Of a stretch of DNA of 43,734 nucleotides, positions 1 to 7,854 are shown one piece after another; the first letter of the stretch is position 1; the number at the start of each line of letters is the position of its first letter. Origin of the DNA: Chloroflexota bacterium (GTDB lineage Bacteria > Chloroflexota > Anaerolineae > Anaerolineales > Villigracilaceae). The DNA lies in NCBI GenBank assembly GCA_016219545.1, contig JACRMH010000064.1:1-43734 (forward strand), given 5' to 3'. Under the pieces are notes generated by a model. The model worked only from the letters and a program-made list of their open reading frames with translations. It had not been told where the DNA came from and did not search any database. The position numbers and the translations under genes are program-made.

Positions 1-79
1 TCAATTCCTCTAAACTCGGCGGCAACAGTTGCGCTTGTTTCATTGTGTATTCTTTGAAGATGACTTTTCCGTTGTTCAT
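1..79 (-). CDS. IS1182-type transposase, N-terminal fragment cut by window edge
   Basis: The frame starts at the ATG at 79 and runs off the left edge after 26 codons. The visible protein begins MNNGKVIFKEYTMKQ and continues with LLPPSLEEL. From family knowledge this is the typical opening of IS1182/IS5-like transposases (VIFKxY, then a PPSLEELIP motif before the DNA-binding region). A GAGGG ribosome binding site lies directly upstream. The rest of the element, its ends and whether it is intact cannot be seen. Identification rests on a short stretch, so it is moderately sure. Confidence 0.65.
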   Translation of the reverse strand, partial: MNNGKVIFKEYTMKQAQLLPPSLEEL

Positions 80-110
80 CCCTCTATTGTATTAAATTCT
101 TTTTAAATCG

Positions 111-139
111 AAAAGGGCTGCCCTCTTTTTGGACAGCCC
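111..139 (-). terminator. Rho-independent terminator of the minus-strand gene at 164-904
   Basis: GGGCTGCCC (115-123) and GGACAGCCC (131-139) form a 9-bp stem with one mismatch. On the minus strand it is followed by TTTT (complement of 111-114) and then an AT-rich stretch. It lies 25 bp past the stop of the upstream minus-strand gene. Confidence 0.7.
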
Positions 140-163
140 CACGATGCTTTTTACTCGAATGCT

Positions 164-904
164 CTATCTCGGCGTAAACCGGTTTTCCCATTCTGCGATG
201 GCGGCGCGGATCTCCGATTTGACGTCTTCATCGGGGACATCATCAATGGTACCGTATTTTTGCGAGCCGATGTAAACATCAACCCCGCCCCTGACGGAAT
301 CTTGCAGGCGAATGCCCCTCTTGAACAAGGGACTATTCATCAGGCGCTTTTGCAGGACTGTATCAATTTGCCCGACAATGCTGAGGGTTGAGGTGATCTT
401 TTCGGGTTCGGTTTTTGGGGCGGCGGATGGCAGGGGTTGAGATGCCACTGATTGAGTAGCGGCAAGCCCGGGCGGGGTCTGAGTCGATGCGGAGGGTTGG
501 ATGGATGCCTGTGAGAGCTGTCCAGTTTCCAGGTAGGAACGAAACACTGAGACGAGTTCGATCAAGCGCCTTCTTTTGTCATACTGCAAGGGCGGGACGA
601 TGAAAGCGCCGTCCATTTCAACCGTGATGCGGCCGCCGCTGCCGGTTTTTAGGCGCAGAAGTCCGGGGTCATCCTGCGTGTTTTGCGAAGACCGATTTGC
701 AGAGGCAATGCGCTGTTCGGCCAGGGATATTTTTGAGTTTGCCTCTGCGATGGCCGCTTCGGCTTGTGCCTCGGAGGCTTGTATTTTCTTTGCAGAGCGG
801 CCGTTCGAGTCGAAGAATCCAATCAGCCAACCGATGACCATGCCGATCAGAAGGCCGACAATTACGTAAAAAATGGGGGTGGGGTTGAAACTTATTCCAG
901 TCAT
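164..904 (-). CDS. Membrane-anchored protein of unknown function with coiled coil
   Basis: This is a 246-residue protein that I do not recognise as a named family. It begins MTGISFNPTP, followed by one hydrophobic helix (about residues 10-30, rich in Gly, Val and Ile). Next come an Ala/Glu/Lys-rich segment likely to be a coiled coil (about 37-75), a Gln/Ser/Pro/Thr-rich linker (about 135-180) and a more conserved-looking C-terminal part. The ATG at 904 is chosen because it follows the mutM stop by 2 nt; an upstream in-frame ATG would overlap mutM by about 90 bp. It is probably co-transcribed with mutM, though nothing links the two functions. The coding assignment is firm, the function open. 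Confidence 0.75.
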   Translation of the reverse strand: MTGISFNPTPIFYVIVGLLIGMVIGWLIGFFDSNGRSAKKIQASEAQAEAAIAEANSKISLAEQRIASANRSSQNTQDDPGLLRLKTGSGGRITVEMDGAFIVPPLQYDKRRRLIELVSVFRSYLETGQLSQASIQPSASTQTPPGLAATQSVASQPLPSAAPKTEPEKITSTLSIVGQIDTVLQKRLMNSPLFKRGIRLQDSVRGGVDVYIGSQKYGTIDDVPDEDVKSEIRAAIAEWENRFTPR

Positions 905-906
905 GG

Positions 907-1710
907 TTACCTCAAGTGCTGACAATTCGGGCAGATGTGTGTGCCGCGTTGCCCAACTGTGAGTTTTTGTATCGTCCTGCCACAAACAGGACACGGCTCT
1001 CCATCGCGGCCATAAACGCGAAAATAATTTTGAAAATCACCGCCGCGATAAACCCAGTCTATGCTGGCCCCGTTGCGGCGGATGCCTTCTGCCAAGACGG
1101 TGCGGATCGCTTCGCGCAAAGCCTCGGCCTGTTTTTGCGAAACCGTATTCGATGCCCTTTGAGGATGCAGTTTCGCCATGTGCAAACATTCATCTGTATA
1201 AATGTTGCCAAGACCAGCGAGAAAGGTCTGGTCAAGGAGCAGCGGCTTTAGCTGTCGTTGACGGGTGTGCAGGTTCTCAAAAAGCCATTTTGCGGTGAAC
1301 TGTTCTTCAAGCGGTTCCGGCCCAAGTTTACCAAGAATTTCATCGGGTTGATCGGTTAACCACACACGGCCGAATTTGCGGGTGTCATTGAAGGCTAGAT
1401 AATTTTGGTTTGAAAGATGCAATAAAAGACGGTCATGCTTTTCCGGCTTAATTTTACCCTGTCTTATTATCAAATCTCCGCTCATGCGTAAATGAATGAG
1501 GAAACTATAATCTTCGAGACGGATGACCAGATACTTTGCACGCCGCGAAACATCCACGATTCTTTGCCCCACGATCTGCTTTTTGAATTGGATAGGGCTT
1601 GGGATTGCCAACGTGCGCGCCCAGCGCAAGTCAGCGGAGAGGACGGTTTTACCGACCAATTCCGGTTTGAGCGCGCGGGCGAAGGTTTCTACTTCAGGGA
1701 GTTCGGGCAT
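907..1710 (-). CDS. mutM: Formamidopyrimidine-DNA glycosylase (Fpg/MutM)
   Basis: This bifunctional DNA glycosylase/AP lyase removes 8-oxoguanine and formamidopyrimidines. The 267-residue length is normal. The start is fixed by the N-terminal MPELPEVE: after Met removal Pro2 is the Schiff-base nucleophile and Glu3 the acid catalyst, so the longer open frame beginning at 1755 is rejected. A lysine in RRAKYLVI matches the conserved phosphate-binding/catalytic Lys. The C-terminal zinc finger is complete (CPVC about 18 residues before CPNC). No clear Shine-Dalgarno precedes the ATG. It is followed after 2 nt by the unknown membrane-anchored gene. Confidence 0.96.
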   Translation of the reverse strand: MPELPEVETFARALKPELVGKTVLSADLRWARTLAIPSPIQFKKQIVGQRIVDVSRRAKYLVIRLEDYSFLIHLRMSGDLIIRQGKIKPEKHDRLLLHLSNQNYLAFNDTRKFGRVWLTDQPDEILGKLGPEPLEEQFTAKWLFENLHTRQRQLKPLLLDQTFLAGLGNIYTDECLHMAKLHPQRASNTVSQKQAEALREAIRTVLAEGIRRNGASIDWVYRGGDFQNYFRVYGRDGEPCPVCGRTIQKLTVGQRGTHICPNCQHLR

Positions 1711-1866
1711 GGGGCGAATTGAAAACTGGAAAGTTGTAGTAAGTTGCCTCACCATCTAAGATTATGTCGTTCGGAGATGCAAAACGGCTATGGCCTGCGT
1801 AAAGTTGCTTGAAGACTGGCTGGCTTTCTCAAACAACCTTCAACCTGCAAACCTTTCAACCCAAGT

Positions 1867-2856
1867 CTATTCGTTGAACATCTCGCCAACCGAACGTCCT
1901 TCATGGGCGCGCCTGATGACTTCGCCCAGTAAAGAGGCTACGGAAAGCACTGTGATCCGGTCACCTAGGATTTTCTTTTTGTCTGGCGAGAGCGGGACTG
2001 AATCAGTGGTAATAATTTGTTTGATCGGCAACGAAGCCAGGCGCTCCGCGCCATTGCGTGACAAAATGGGATGCACGAAAGCGAGATACACATCCTGCGC
2101 GCCATTTTGTTTGACGACGTTGACTGCCTGCGCGATGGAACCGCCTGTGTCCACTTCATCATCCACAATGATCACATCGCGGTCTTTCACATCGCCGATC
2201 AAAGTCAGTGCTTCGGCGTTGGCATCATTTCCAATGCGGCGTTTCTCGATGAAGGCGATGGGCATGTCCATGTCGGCGGCATAGTTGCGGCCTTTCTTGG
2301 CAAAACCCAGATCCACCGAAACCACAACCGGCTCGTGCATTTGGCAGCGCAGGTTCTTGTTGATATGTTCAACCAGCAAATGGGACGCGGTCAACACATC
2401 ACCGGGGATCGAGAAGAATCCCTGAACCTGTCCGGCGTGCGGGTCGAGGGTCATATAGCGGTCGGCGCCGGCCACTTCGAGCATATCCGCAATGAGACGG
2501 GCAGTGATCGGTACGCGCGGCTGGTCCTTTTTATCGGAGCGGCCGTAACATAAATAAGGCACAACCGCCGTGATACGCGCCGCAGAATCCAGGCGCAGGG
2601 TTTGGATGGTGATAAGCAACTCCATCAAATTGCGGTGGACGGGTGATGCCGTACTCTGGATCACATAGACATCCTGTCCACGTACGCTGCCCTGCAATTT
2701 CACAAACAGGTTCTCGTTGGGGAACTCGATCACCTCGCATTCGCTGACCGGTTGGCCGAGATATTCAGAGATCTTTTTCGCAAGTTCGGGCGAGCCTGTC
2801 CCGGCAAAAAGTTTGATACCGCCGTATACTTTCATATCGTGATGAACATGACGCAT
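1867..2856 (-). CDS. prs: Ribose-phosphate pyrophosphokinase (PRPP synthetase)
   Basis: The enzyme makes PRPP from ribose 5-phosphate and ATP for nucleotide, His and Trp synthesis. The 329 residues show the family order: N-terminal KLFAGTGSPELA, the ATP flexible-loop region with YGRSDKKDQPR (close to the usual YARQDRK), DPHAGQVQGFF, and the PRPP-binding loop VIIVDDEVDTGG. The start at 2856 is supported by AAGAAGGA 7 nt upstream; the later Met at 2835 has no ribosome binding site. Its ATG abuts the stop of the upstream GNAT gene (TAAATG), so the two are translationally coupled. Confidence 0.95.
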   Translation of the reverse strand: MRHVHHDMKVYGGIKLFAGTGSPELAKKISEYLGQPVSECEVIEFPNENLFVKLQGSVRGQDVYVIQSTASPVHRNLMELLITIQTLRLDSAARITAVVPYLCYGRSDKKDQPRVPITARLIADMLEVAGADRYMTLDPHAGQVQGFFSIPGDVLTASHLLVEHINKNLRCQMHEPVVVSVDLGFAKKGRNYAADMDMPIAFIEKRRIGNDANAEALTLIGDVKDRDVIIVDDEVDTGGSIAQAVNVVKQNGAQDVYLAFVHPILSRNGAERLASLPIKQIITTDSVPLSPDKKKILGDRITVLSVASLLGEVIRRAHEGRSVGEMFNE

Positions 2857-3411
2857 TTAATTATCCTTCTTTTGCGATGTCCACTCGGAGCGCAGAATGC
2901 TCATGATCAGGACATCGTCATATTTTCCAAATTTATAAACTGCCTCGCGCAAGCGCCCTTCCAGCACGAAGCCGGCTTTTTCATAGGCACGCACTGCACG
3001 GATGTTATCGGTATAAACTTTTAAAGACACCCGGTTCAAATTCAAGGTTTCGAAACAATGACGCGCCAGCAGACTCATGGTCTCGGAACCATAACCCTTG
3101 TTCCATTCCGATTTTTCGCCGATCATAATTCCAACTTCGGACGAACTGTTGACAGGGTCAAGATCGAAGACGCCGCAATTGCCGATCATCTTCCACGCTT
3201 TGCCTTTGCGGACTTCGATCACAAGCGGTTTTTCCTTTTGGTCGCGCTTCGCCAGTGAAATGAACCAATTCTCTTCGTCTGTAAAAGACATCGGCAAAAA
3301 GAGTGCAAGTCCGCGGGTTACTTCGGGGTCATTCACCCATTCATGAAATTTCTTTACATCTTCACGTTCCGCTGCGCGCAGGCGGATGCGCTTTCCATAA
3401 ATAATACTCAT
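2857..3411 (-). CDS. RimJ/RimL-type GNAT N-acetyltransferase
   Basis: This is a 184-residue member of the GNAT superfamily (Acetyltransf_3/RimJ-RimL type). It starts MSIIYGKRIRLRAAEREDV. Other visible marks are the central WFISLAKRD and IGNCGVFDLD strands, the acetyl-CoA-binding region with KGYGSETMSLL, and the C-terminal RAYEKAGFVLEGRLR typical of this subgroup. The ATG at 3411 overlaps the meaB stop as ATGA, which decides the start over the longer frame at 3450. The substrate is unknown; relatives acetylate ribosomal proteins or small amines. Confidence 0.85.
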   Translation of the reverse strand: MSIIYGKRIRLRAAEREDVKKFHEWVNDPEVTRGLALFLPMSFTDEENWFISLAKRDQKEKPLVIEVRKGKAWKMIGNCGVFDLDPVNSSSEVGIMIGEKSEWNKGYGSETMSLLARHCFETLNLNRVSLKVYTDNIRAVRAYEKAGFVLEGRLREAVYKFGKYDDVLIMSILRSEWTSQKKDN

Positions 3412-4415
3412 TTCAACCTTCCATTCATTAGCGACTTCGCCGCTTCCCACGGTGAAATTTTTCTTTGGATGATCCTCTGCACCGCATCATCATACTGCTG
3501 TTGAGAGACTTCTTCCATAAATTGATTGACCAGCGTCTCGCGGATCAGCGCATCCAACTCGACCTCGAGCCTGTTCTTCTCCCGAAGAGACCAATCTCCG
3601 CTGTGAGTTAAGTGTGCCACATGCCGCCCAATGGACTCGGCCAATTCAGCGATGCCCTTGCCTTCAGTAGCGACTGTCTTTTGGATGGGTGGAATCCACA
3701 TCGGCGCAGAAAATGAATCTTGAACGGGAGCAACTGTCCGCATGGATTGACCGTGATGTTGAAAGACATGTTCGGTTGGGTGCGCCAAGTCCAGCATGGA
3801 TTTCAATGCTCGTTCCGTATTTTCCACACCGGCGCGGTCAGCTTTGTTGATGACCAGAATATCTGCAATTTCCAAAATGCCGGCTTTGATGGCTTGAATG
3901 TCATCGCCAAGACCGGGCGCTTCGACGACGAGAGTTGTGTGCGCGAGACGCGCCACATCCACTTCGCTTTGACCCGCGCCGACTGTTTCAATGATGATGA
4001 CATCATAGCCGGCGGCATCGAAGACCTGTGCCATGTTCGCTGTGGATTGAGCCAGCCCGCCAAGTGATCCGCGTGTGGCCATCGAACGGATGAAGACGCC
4101 GGTATCGCCGGAAAGATCGCGCATCCGCACGCGGTCGCCCAGCACTGCTCCGCCTGTGAAAGGGCTTGATGGGTCAACGGCGATGATGGCAACCCGTTTT
4201 TCGTGTGACTTGCGATAATACAGCGCGAGTTGATTCACCAGCGATGATTTGCCTGTGCCTGGAGAACCGGTCACGCCGATCAAGTGCGCCTTGCCTGTAT
4301 ACGGAAATAATTCGATCAGCGCTTCGCGGCCTTCGGGTACGTTATTCTCCACTTGCGTGAGCAAGCGGGTGAGGGCAAGGCGGTCGCCGGAGAGAACTGC
4401 TTGGGAGTAGGTCAT
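3408..4415 (-). CDS. meaB: MeaB/ArgK-type G3E GTPase, methylmalonyl-CoA mutase chaperone
   Basis: This GTPase protects and reactivates adenosylcobalamin-dependent methylmalonyl-CoA mutase. Visible marks are the Walker A motif GSPGTGKS (about residues 50-57), the switch regions around IIAVDPSSPFTGGA and IIETVGAGQSE, and the NKAD guanine-specificity motif. The 335-residue length is normal. It lies 140 bp downstream of the B12-binding subunit of a methylmalonyl-CoA mutase on the same strand, which agrees with the role. The stop is coupled to the following GNAT gene by ATGA. The old ArgK name (arginine transport) is not supported for this family. Confidence 0.94.
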   Translation of the reverse strand: MTYSQAVLSGDRLALTRLLTQVENNVPEGREALIELFPYTGKAHLIGVTGSPGTGKSSLVNQLALYYRKSHEKRVAIIAVDPSSPFTGGAVLGDRVRMRDLSGDTGVFIRSMATRGSLGGLAQSTANMAQVFDAAGYDVIIIETVGAGQSEVDVARLAHTTLVVEAPGLGDDIQAIKAGILEIADILVINKADRAGVENTERALKSMLDLAHPTEHVFQHHGQSMRTVAPVQDSFSAPMWIPPIQKTVATEGKGIAELAESIGRHVAHLTHSGDWSLREKNRLEVELDALIRETLVNQFMEEVSQQQYDDAVQRIIQRKISPWEAAKSLMNGRLK

Positions 4416-4440
4416 AAAATTTAATCTTCAACAAAAGTAG

Positions 4441-4498
4441 GTCAGGCTTTTAGCCTGACAGTTTTTTGCAATAAAGGGTGGCGGGTTGAAAGCCCGCC
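4441..4498. repeat. Two short palindromes in tandem
   Basis: GTCAGGCT-TTT-AGCCTGAC (4441-4459) is followed by GGCGGG-TTGAAA-GCCCGCC (4480-4498). Both are short perfect or near-perfect hairpins in the gap between meaB and the mutase subunit. They resemble dispersed intergenic palindromes rather than terminators: neither has a clean T-run on the minus strand. Confidence 0.6.
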
Positions 4499-4517
4499 CT
4501 GCGATTACTTTACAACA

Positions 4518-4547
4518 AAAACACAGAGCATTTGATCTCTGTGTTTT
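4518..4547 (-). terminator. Terminator after the mutase small subunit
   Basis: An 11-bp perfect stem, AAAACACAGAG (4518-4528) with CTCTGTGTTTT (4537-4547), encloses an 8-nt loop. It sits 9 bp beyond the stop of the minus-strand gene at 4556. Its A/T-rich ends give a U tail on the minus strand. It may be leaky, because meaB follows in the same direction. Confidence 0.65.
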
Positions 4548-4555
4548 ATCGGCAA

Positions 4556-4954
4556 CTATCCTGTCACTGCCGTTCGCACGTCACGGATAATATCTTCGGT
4601 GGATGCACCGGGTCCAAAGACGCCGGCCACTCCCATTGCTTTCAAACTCTGCACATCTTCATCTGGAACGATGCCGCCGATAAAGACTTTGACATGCTCC
4701 TGCCCATTGGTTTTGAGCAATTCCATCACACGCGGAGTCAACGCCATGTGCGCGCCGGAAAGAATGGAAAGCCCAACGACATCCACATCTTCCTGAAGCG
4801 CGGCTTCGGCGATCATTTCAGGGGTCTGGCGCAAGCCAGTGTAGATCACTTCCATGCCTGCATCACGCAAGGCACGCGCGACAACTTTTGCGCCGCGGTC
4901 ATGTCCATCCAAGCCGGGCTTGGCCACCAATACACGAATCTTCTTTTCGGTCAT
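4556..4954 (-). CDS. Methylmalonyl-CoA mutase, cobalamin-binding small subunit
   Basis: This 132-residue stand-alone B12-binding domain carries the base-off/His-on signature DxHxxG as D16-G-H18-D-R-G21. It also has the later SILSGAH and GGIVPDED motifs and GPGASTEDI near the C-terminus. It would bind adenosylcobalamin and pair with a separate large catalytic subunit to interconvert methylmalonyl-CoA and succinyl-CoA. No large subunit lies in this window. The start has a strong GGAGG 4 nt upstream and a TATAAT about 27 bp before. A related mutase (for example isobutyryl-CoA mutase) cannot be excluded from this domain alone. Confidence 0.92.
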   Translation of the reverse strand: MTEKKIRVLVAKPGLDGHDRGAKVVARALRDAGMEVIYTGLRQTPEMIAEAALQEDVDVVGLSILSGAHMALTPRVMELLKTNGQEHVKVFIGGIVPDEDVQSLKAMGVAGVFGPGASTEDIIRDVRTAVTG

Positions 4955-4980
4955 GTTTCCTCCGAGGGGATGATGGCGAA

Positions 4981-4986
4981 ATTATA
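4981..4986 (-). promoter_or_regulatory. Predicted -10 box for the mutase small subunit
   Basis: ATTATA on the plus strand reads TATAAT on the minus strand, 27 bp before the ATG at 4954. No convincing -35 hexamer was found at the usual spacing, so this is a weak call from sequence alone. Confidence 0.4.
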
Positions 4987-5087
4987 CTATGTAACATAAT
5001 CAAGGCATTTGATAAAAGTGAAAGGATTGCGAGTGCAGGAAAAATAGTCATAAGGCATTTCATGAATTGTTGCACCATGATTAAAAA

Positions 5088-5112
5088 TAGCGTGGGTCTC
5101 CGACCCACGCTA
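5088..5112. repeat. Short perfect palindrome
   Basis: TAGCGTGGGTC (5088-5098) and GACCCACGCTA (5102-5112) are perfect inverted repeats around a 3-nt loop. They lie between the M20 peptidase and the mutase subunit. There is no T-run on either side, so a terminator is unlikely. It belongs with the other dispersed palindromes of this window. Confidence 0.7.
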
Positions 5113-5159
5113 AACTTAACTTTGAGTTTGACTCTGGACGGGAGTCAGCGTTTGCAATT

Positions 5160-6455
5160 TTACTCAAACCGCTGCAGCGCTTTATAGATCGCATCCGTGC
5201 CAAATTCGACAGCCGCAGCAGGGATACGTTCATTCGCGGCGTGTATGGTCTGCGTGAAGTTGAAATCTGCCGGCAGATTCATAGGCAGGAAGCCGTAAGT
5301 CTGAATGCCGAGGCGGGAGAAAAATCGTCCATCGGTGACACCGCTCAAAAGGAGCGGGATCGGAATCCCATCAGGATCGGCTTCACATAAGATCCGCGTA
5401 AACACATCAAACAGACCCATGTTCGGCTCGGATGGTCCAGGGTCAAATCTAATTACTTCGATCTCCACCTCGTCGCCAACGATCTTTTTTAATTCCATAA
5501 GCATGTCTTCGGGGCCAAAACCCGGCAGTAGACGGCCGTCCAACTCAACAGATACTTCGCTTGGGATGACGTTCACTTTATTACTTCCGTGCAGGATCGT
5601 CGGGCTGACTGTGTTTCGCACCAATGGAATAAATAAACTGCCGCGTTCGCCAAGCAAATTTAGCACACCGTTCGTCAACATGGGATTGCTCAATTGCTTT
5701 AAGAGCGTTCCAGTGGGCCCACCCAATGCCGATGCCATGGATTCGAACATAAGACGCGCGGGTGGGGTAATATGAATGGGCAGGGGATTCTCATCCAGCT
5801 TTTGTAGGAAGCGGGATAGCTTTGCCATTGCACCGCCGCGGATTGGCATCGAAGCGTGCCCGCCCCGGCCTCGAACTGTCGCTTTCATCCAACAAATTTG
5901 TTTCTCGGCGATCATAATAGGGTAAAAACGCTTCTTCCCAATGTGCAATGAAAAACCGCCGAATTCACCGATCGCGTAATGAATTCCCCTAAATAGTTCC
6001 GGATGGTGTTCAACCAAAAATTGAGCGCCGTACTCCCCGCCGGCTTCTTCATCACTCACAATGGCAAGGACCACATCGCCGGGTAATTTCACACCCTCTG
6101 TCTTTGCGCGCAGAAAAGCGGACAGCATCATTGCCACGCCGCCCTTCATATCCAGAGCGCCGCGCCCCCACACATACCCATCGGCAAGCTTTCCTTCAAA
6201 TGGCGGATGCTGCCATTTTTGATTTTCGGTTGTGACAACATCAACATGCCCATAAAGCAGGATGGGCGCGGACTTACCCTCGCCCGTCAGCCGCACGATC
6301 AAGTTGGGACGATTCGGTGTCCGCGCCAGTATCGTTGACTCGATCCCCGCTTCGGTGAGAAGTCCGCGAATGAAGGCGATACACTCCACCTCATTGCCCG
6401 GTGGATTGGTGGTATCGAATTGAATGAGCTTTTGCAGTAATTCCACTGGATTCAT
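5160..6455 (-). CDS. M20-family metallopeptidase (ArgE/DapE/carboxypeptidase type)
   Basis: This is a 431-residue di-zinc amidohydrolase of the M20 family. Metal and catalytic residues fit the family: H70 and D72 in LLYGHVDVV, D102 in GALDMKGG, and the E136-E137 pair in SDEEAGG. A GRGGHASMP segment marks the dimerisation-domain His. The start at 6455 is fixed by AAAGGAG 5 nt upstream; the longer frame at 6482 would include that site in the coding region. The family covers acetylornithine deacetylase, succinyl-DAP desuccinylase and dipeptidases. No arg or dap neighbours are present, so the substrate is open. Confidence 0.88.
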   Translation of the reverse strand: MNPVELLQKLIQFDTTNPPGNEVECIAFIRGLLTEAGIESTILARTPNRPNLIVRLTGEGKSAPILLYGHVDVVTTENQKWQHPPFEGKLADGYVWGRGALDMKGGVAMMLSAFLRAKTEGVKLPGDVVLAIVSDEEAGGEYGAQFLVEHHPELFRGIHYAIGEFGGFSLHIGKKRFYPIMIAEKQICWMKATVRGRGGHASMPIRGGAMAKLSRFLQKLDENPLPIHITPPARLMFESMASALGGPTGTLLKQLSNPMLTNGVLNLLGERGSLFIPLVRNTVSPTILHGSNKVNVIPSEVSVELDGRLLPGFGPEDMLMELKKIVGDEVEIEVIRFDPGPSEPNMGLFDVFTRILCEADPDGIPIPLLLSGVTDGRFFSRLGIQTYGFLPMNLPADFNFTQTIHAANERIPAAAVEFGTDAIYKALQRFE

Positions 6456-6547
6456 GACCTCTCCTTTGATGGCAACTCTCAATATGATTTAGATTTATCT
6501 GCATTATCTAATGGTATTGTAGGACAAACTAATTTACATGGCAAGGA

Positions 6548-6585
6548 TAAAAAAAAGAGCGGGCATTCTTGAGATTACCGCTCTT
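6548..6585 (-). terminator. Terminator after the aminotransferase
   Basis: AAGAGCGG (6555-6562) and CCGCTCTT (6578-6585) form an 8-bp stem. On the minus strand it is followed by an uninterrupted run of T (complement of 6549-6556). It lies 36 bp past the stop of the gene at 6621. Confidence 0.85.
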
Positions 6586-6620
6586 CCAATTCCCTGATTC
6601 CTAATACCTATTCCCTGCTT

Positions 6621-7799
6621 TTACCCATGCCTGCTCATGAATCTTTCCATGCGGCGCAGGGCTTCTTCGATCTGACTGTATTCGGTCGCATAACAAGCAC
6701 GGACAAATCCTTCGCCGCCGGGGCCAAAGGCATTGCCTGGGACAACAGCGACTTTTTCTTCGCGCAATAATGTCTCGGCGAAAGTCTCATCGTCCATGCC
6801 GGTGGCACGGATGCTGGGGAATGTATAGAAAGCGCCGCGCGGCTCAAAGGTCGAGAGACCGAGTTTGTTGAGTCCGCCAACCAGAAGTCTGCGGCGGCGA
6901 TCATATTCGGCGACCATTTCCTTTACATGCGGTTCACCCGTCTTCAAGGCTTCGATTGCGGCATCCTGAGCCATTGTCGGCGCGGACATGATCGTATATT
7001 GGTGGATGCGCACCATGCCTTGAATAATGTCCGCAGGTCCGCAGGCATAACCGATGCGCCAGCCCGTCATGGCATAGGCTTTTGAAAATCCGCCAAGCAG
7101 AATAGTGCGGCGCTTGAGTCCTTCATCCAATGCGGGGAAGCAGACGTGATCGAAATCATAAACGAGGCGGTCGTAGATCTCATCCGAGACAACGATCAGG
7201 TCATATTGCTCCGCGATCTTCCCGATCTCGATCATCACCTCGCGCGGGGCGACAGCGCCGGTGGGGTTCGATGGGTAGCCGATAAAAATAACTTTTGTGC
7301 GCGGAGTGATAGCTTTGCGAATGTCATCGGGGTCAATGGTAAAGTTGTTTTCAAGGCGCGCAGGAATTTCAACTGGTACGCCGCCCGCTAGGATCACCTC
7401 TGCCTGATACGAAACAAAGCAGGGTGTGGGGATGATGACCTCATCGCCCGGTTCAAGGATGGCTGTGAAGGTGAGATACAACGCTTCCGAAACGCCGACC
7501 GTTGCCACGATTTCGGTCATCGGGTCATATTTGATGTTGTAGAGTCTCTGTAGATTTTCCGCGATGCCTCGGCGCAGTTCCACTTTCCCGTGATTGGATG
7601 TGTAATGCGTCTCGCCGTTCTGCAAAGAGCGAATGCCTGCATCAAGGATCGGCTTGGGCGTGGTGAAATCCGGTTCGCCGATGCCGAGCGAGATCACATC
7701 CTTCATCGTTGCAACAATATCAAAAAACTTACGAATACCGCTTGGCTTTAATCCAGCCACACGTTTTGCCAGTCTTTGAACTTCACTGATTTCCTGCAT
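6621..7799 (-). CDS. PLP-dependent class I/II aminotransferase
   Basis: This fold-type I aminotransferase has 392 residues, the normal length. The PLP lysine is K240 in GGFSKAYAMTGWRIGY. The Asp that contacts the pyridine nitrogen is in VVSDEIYDRL, and YPSNPTGAV carries the Asn/Pro motif. The N-terminal GEPDFTTP and C-terminal VRACYATEY (carboxylate-binding Arg) also match. The overall look is that of the AspC/PatA-like subgroup, which uses aspartate, aromatic amino acids or the LL-DAP precursor; the exact substrate cannot be read. A TTGGAGG site lies just before the ATG, and a palindrome (7822-7850) separates it from the next gene upstream. Confidence 0.92.
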   Translation of the reverse strand: MQEISEVQRLAKRVAGLKPSGIRKFFDIVATMKDVISLGIGEPDFTTPKPILDAGIRSLQNGETHYTSNHGKVELRRGIAENLQRLYNIKYDPMTEIVATVGVSEALYLTFTAILEPGDEVIIPTPCFVSYQAEVILAGGVPVEIPARLENNFTIDPDDIRKAITPRTKVIFIGYPSNPTGAVAPREVMIEIGKIAEQYDLIVVSDEIYDRLVYDFDHVCFPALDEGLKRRTILLGGFSKAYAMTGWRIGYACGPADIIQGMVRIHQYTIMSAPTMAQDAAIEALKTGEPHVKEMVAEYDRRRRLLVGGLNKLGLSTFEPRGAFYTFPSIRATGMDDETFAETLLREEKVAVVPGNAFGPGGEGFVRACYATEYSQIEEALRRMERFMSRHG

Positions 7800-7821
7800 T
7801 GAACCTCCAATTATTTGTTGG

Positions 7822-7850
7822 GTAGGGGCGACCCATTGGGTCGCCCCTAC
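7822..7850. repeat. 29-bp palindrome, copy 1 of 2 identical
   Basis: GTAGGGGCGACCC (7822-7834) and GGGTCGCCCCTAC (7838-7850) form a perfect 13-bp inverted repeat around ATT. An identical 29-bp copy lies at 24487-24515, over 16 kb away. It sits between two minus-strand genes and has no T-run. Confidence 0.9.
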
Positions 7851-7854
7851 GATA

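Noticed and set aside
2071..2553. Plus-strand open frame opposite prs
   Set aside because: It is the antisense shadow of a clearly identified gene, with no start signal or domain.
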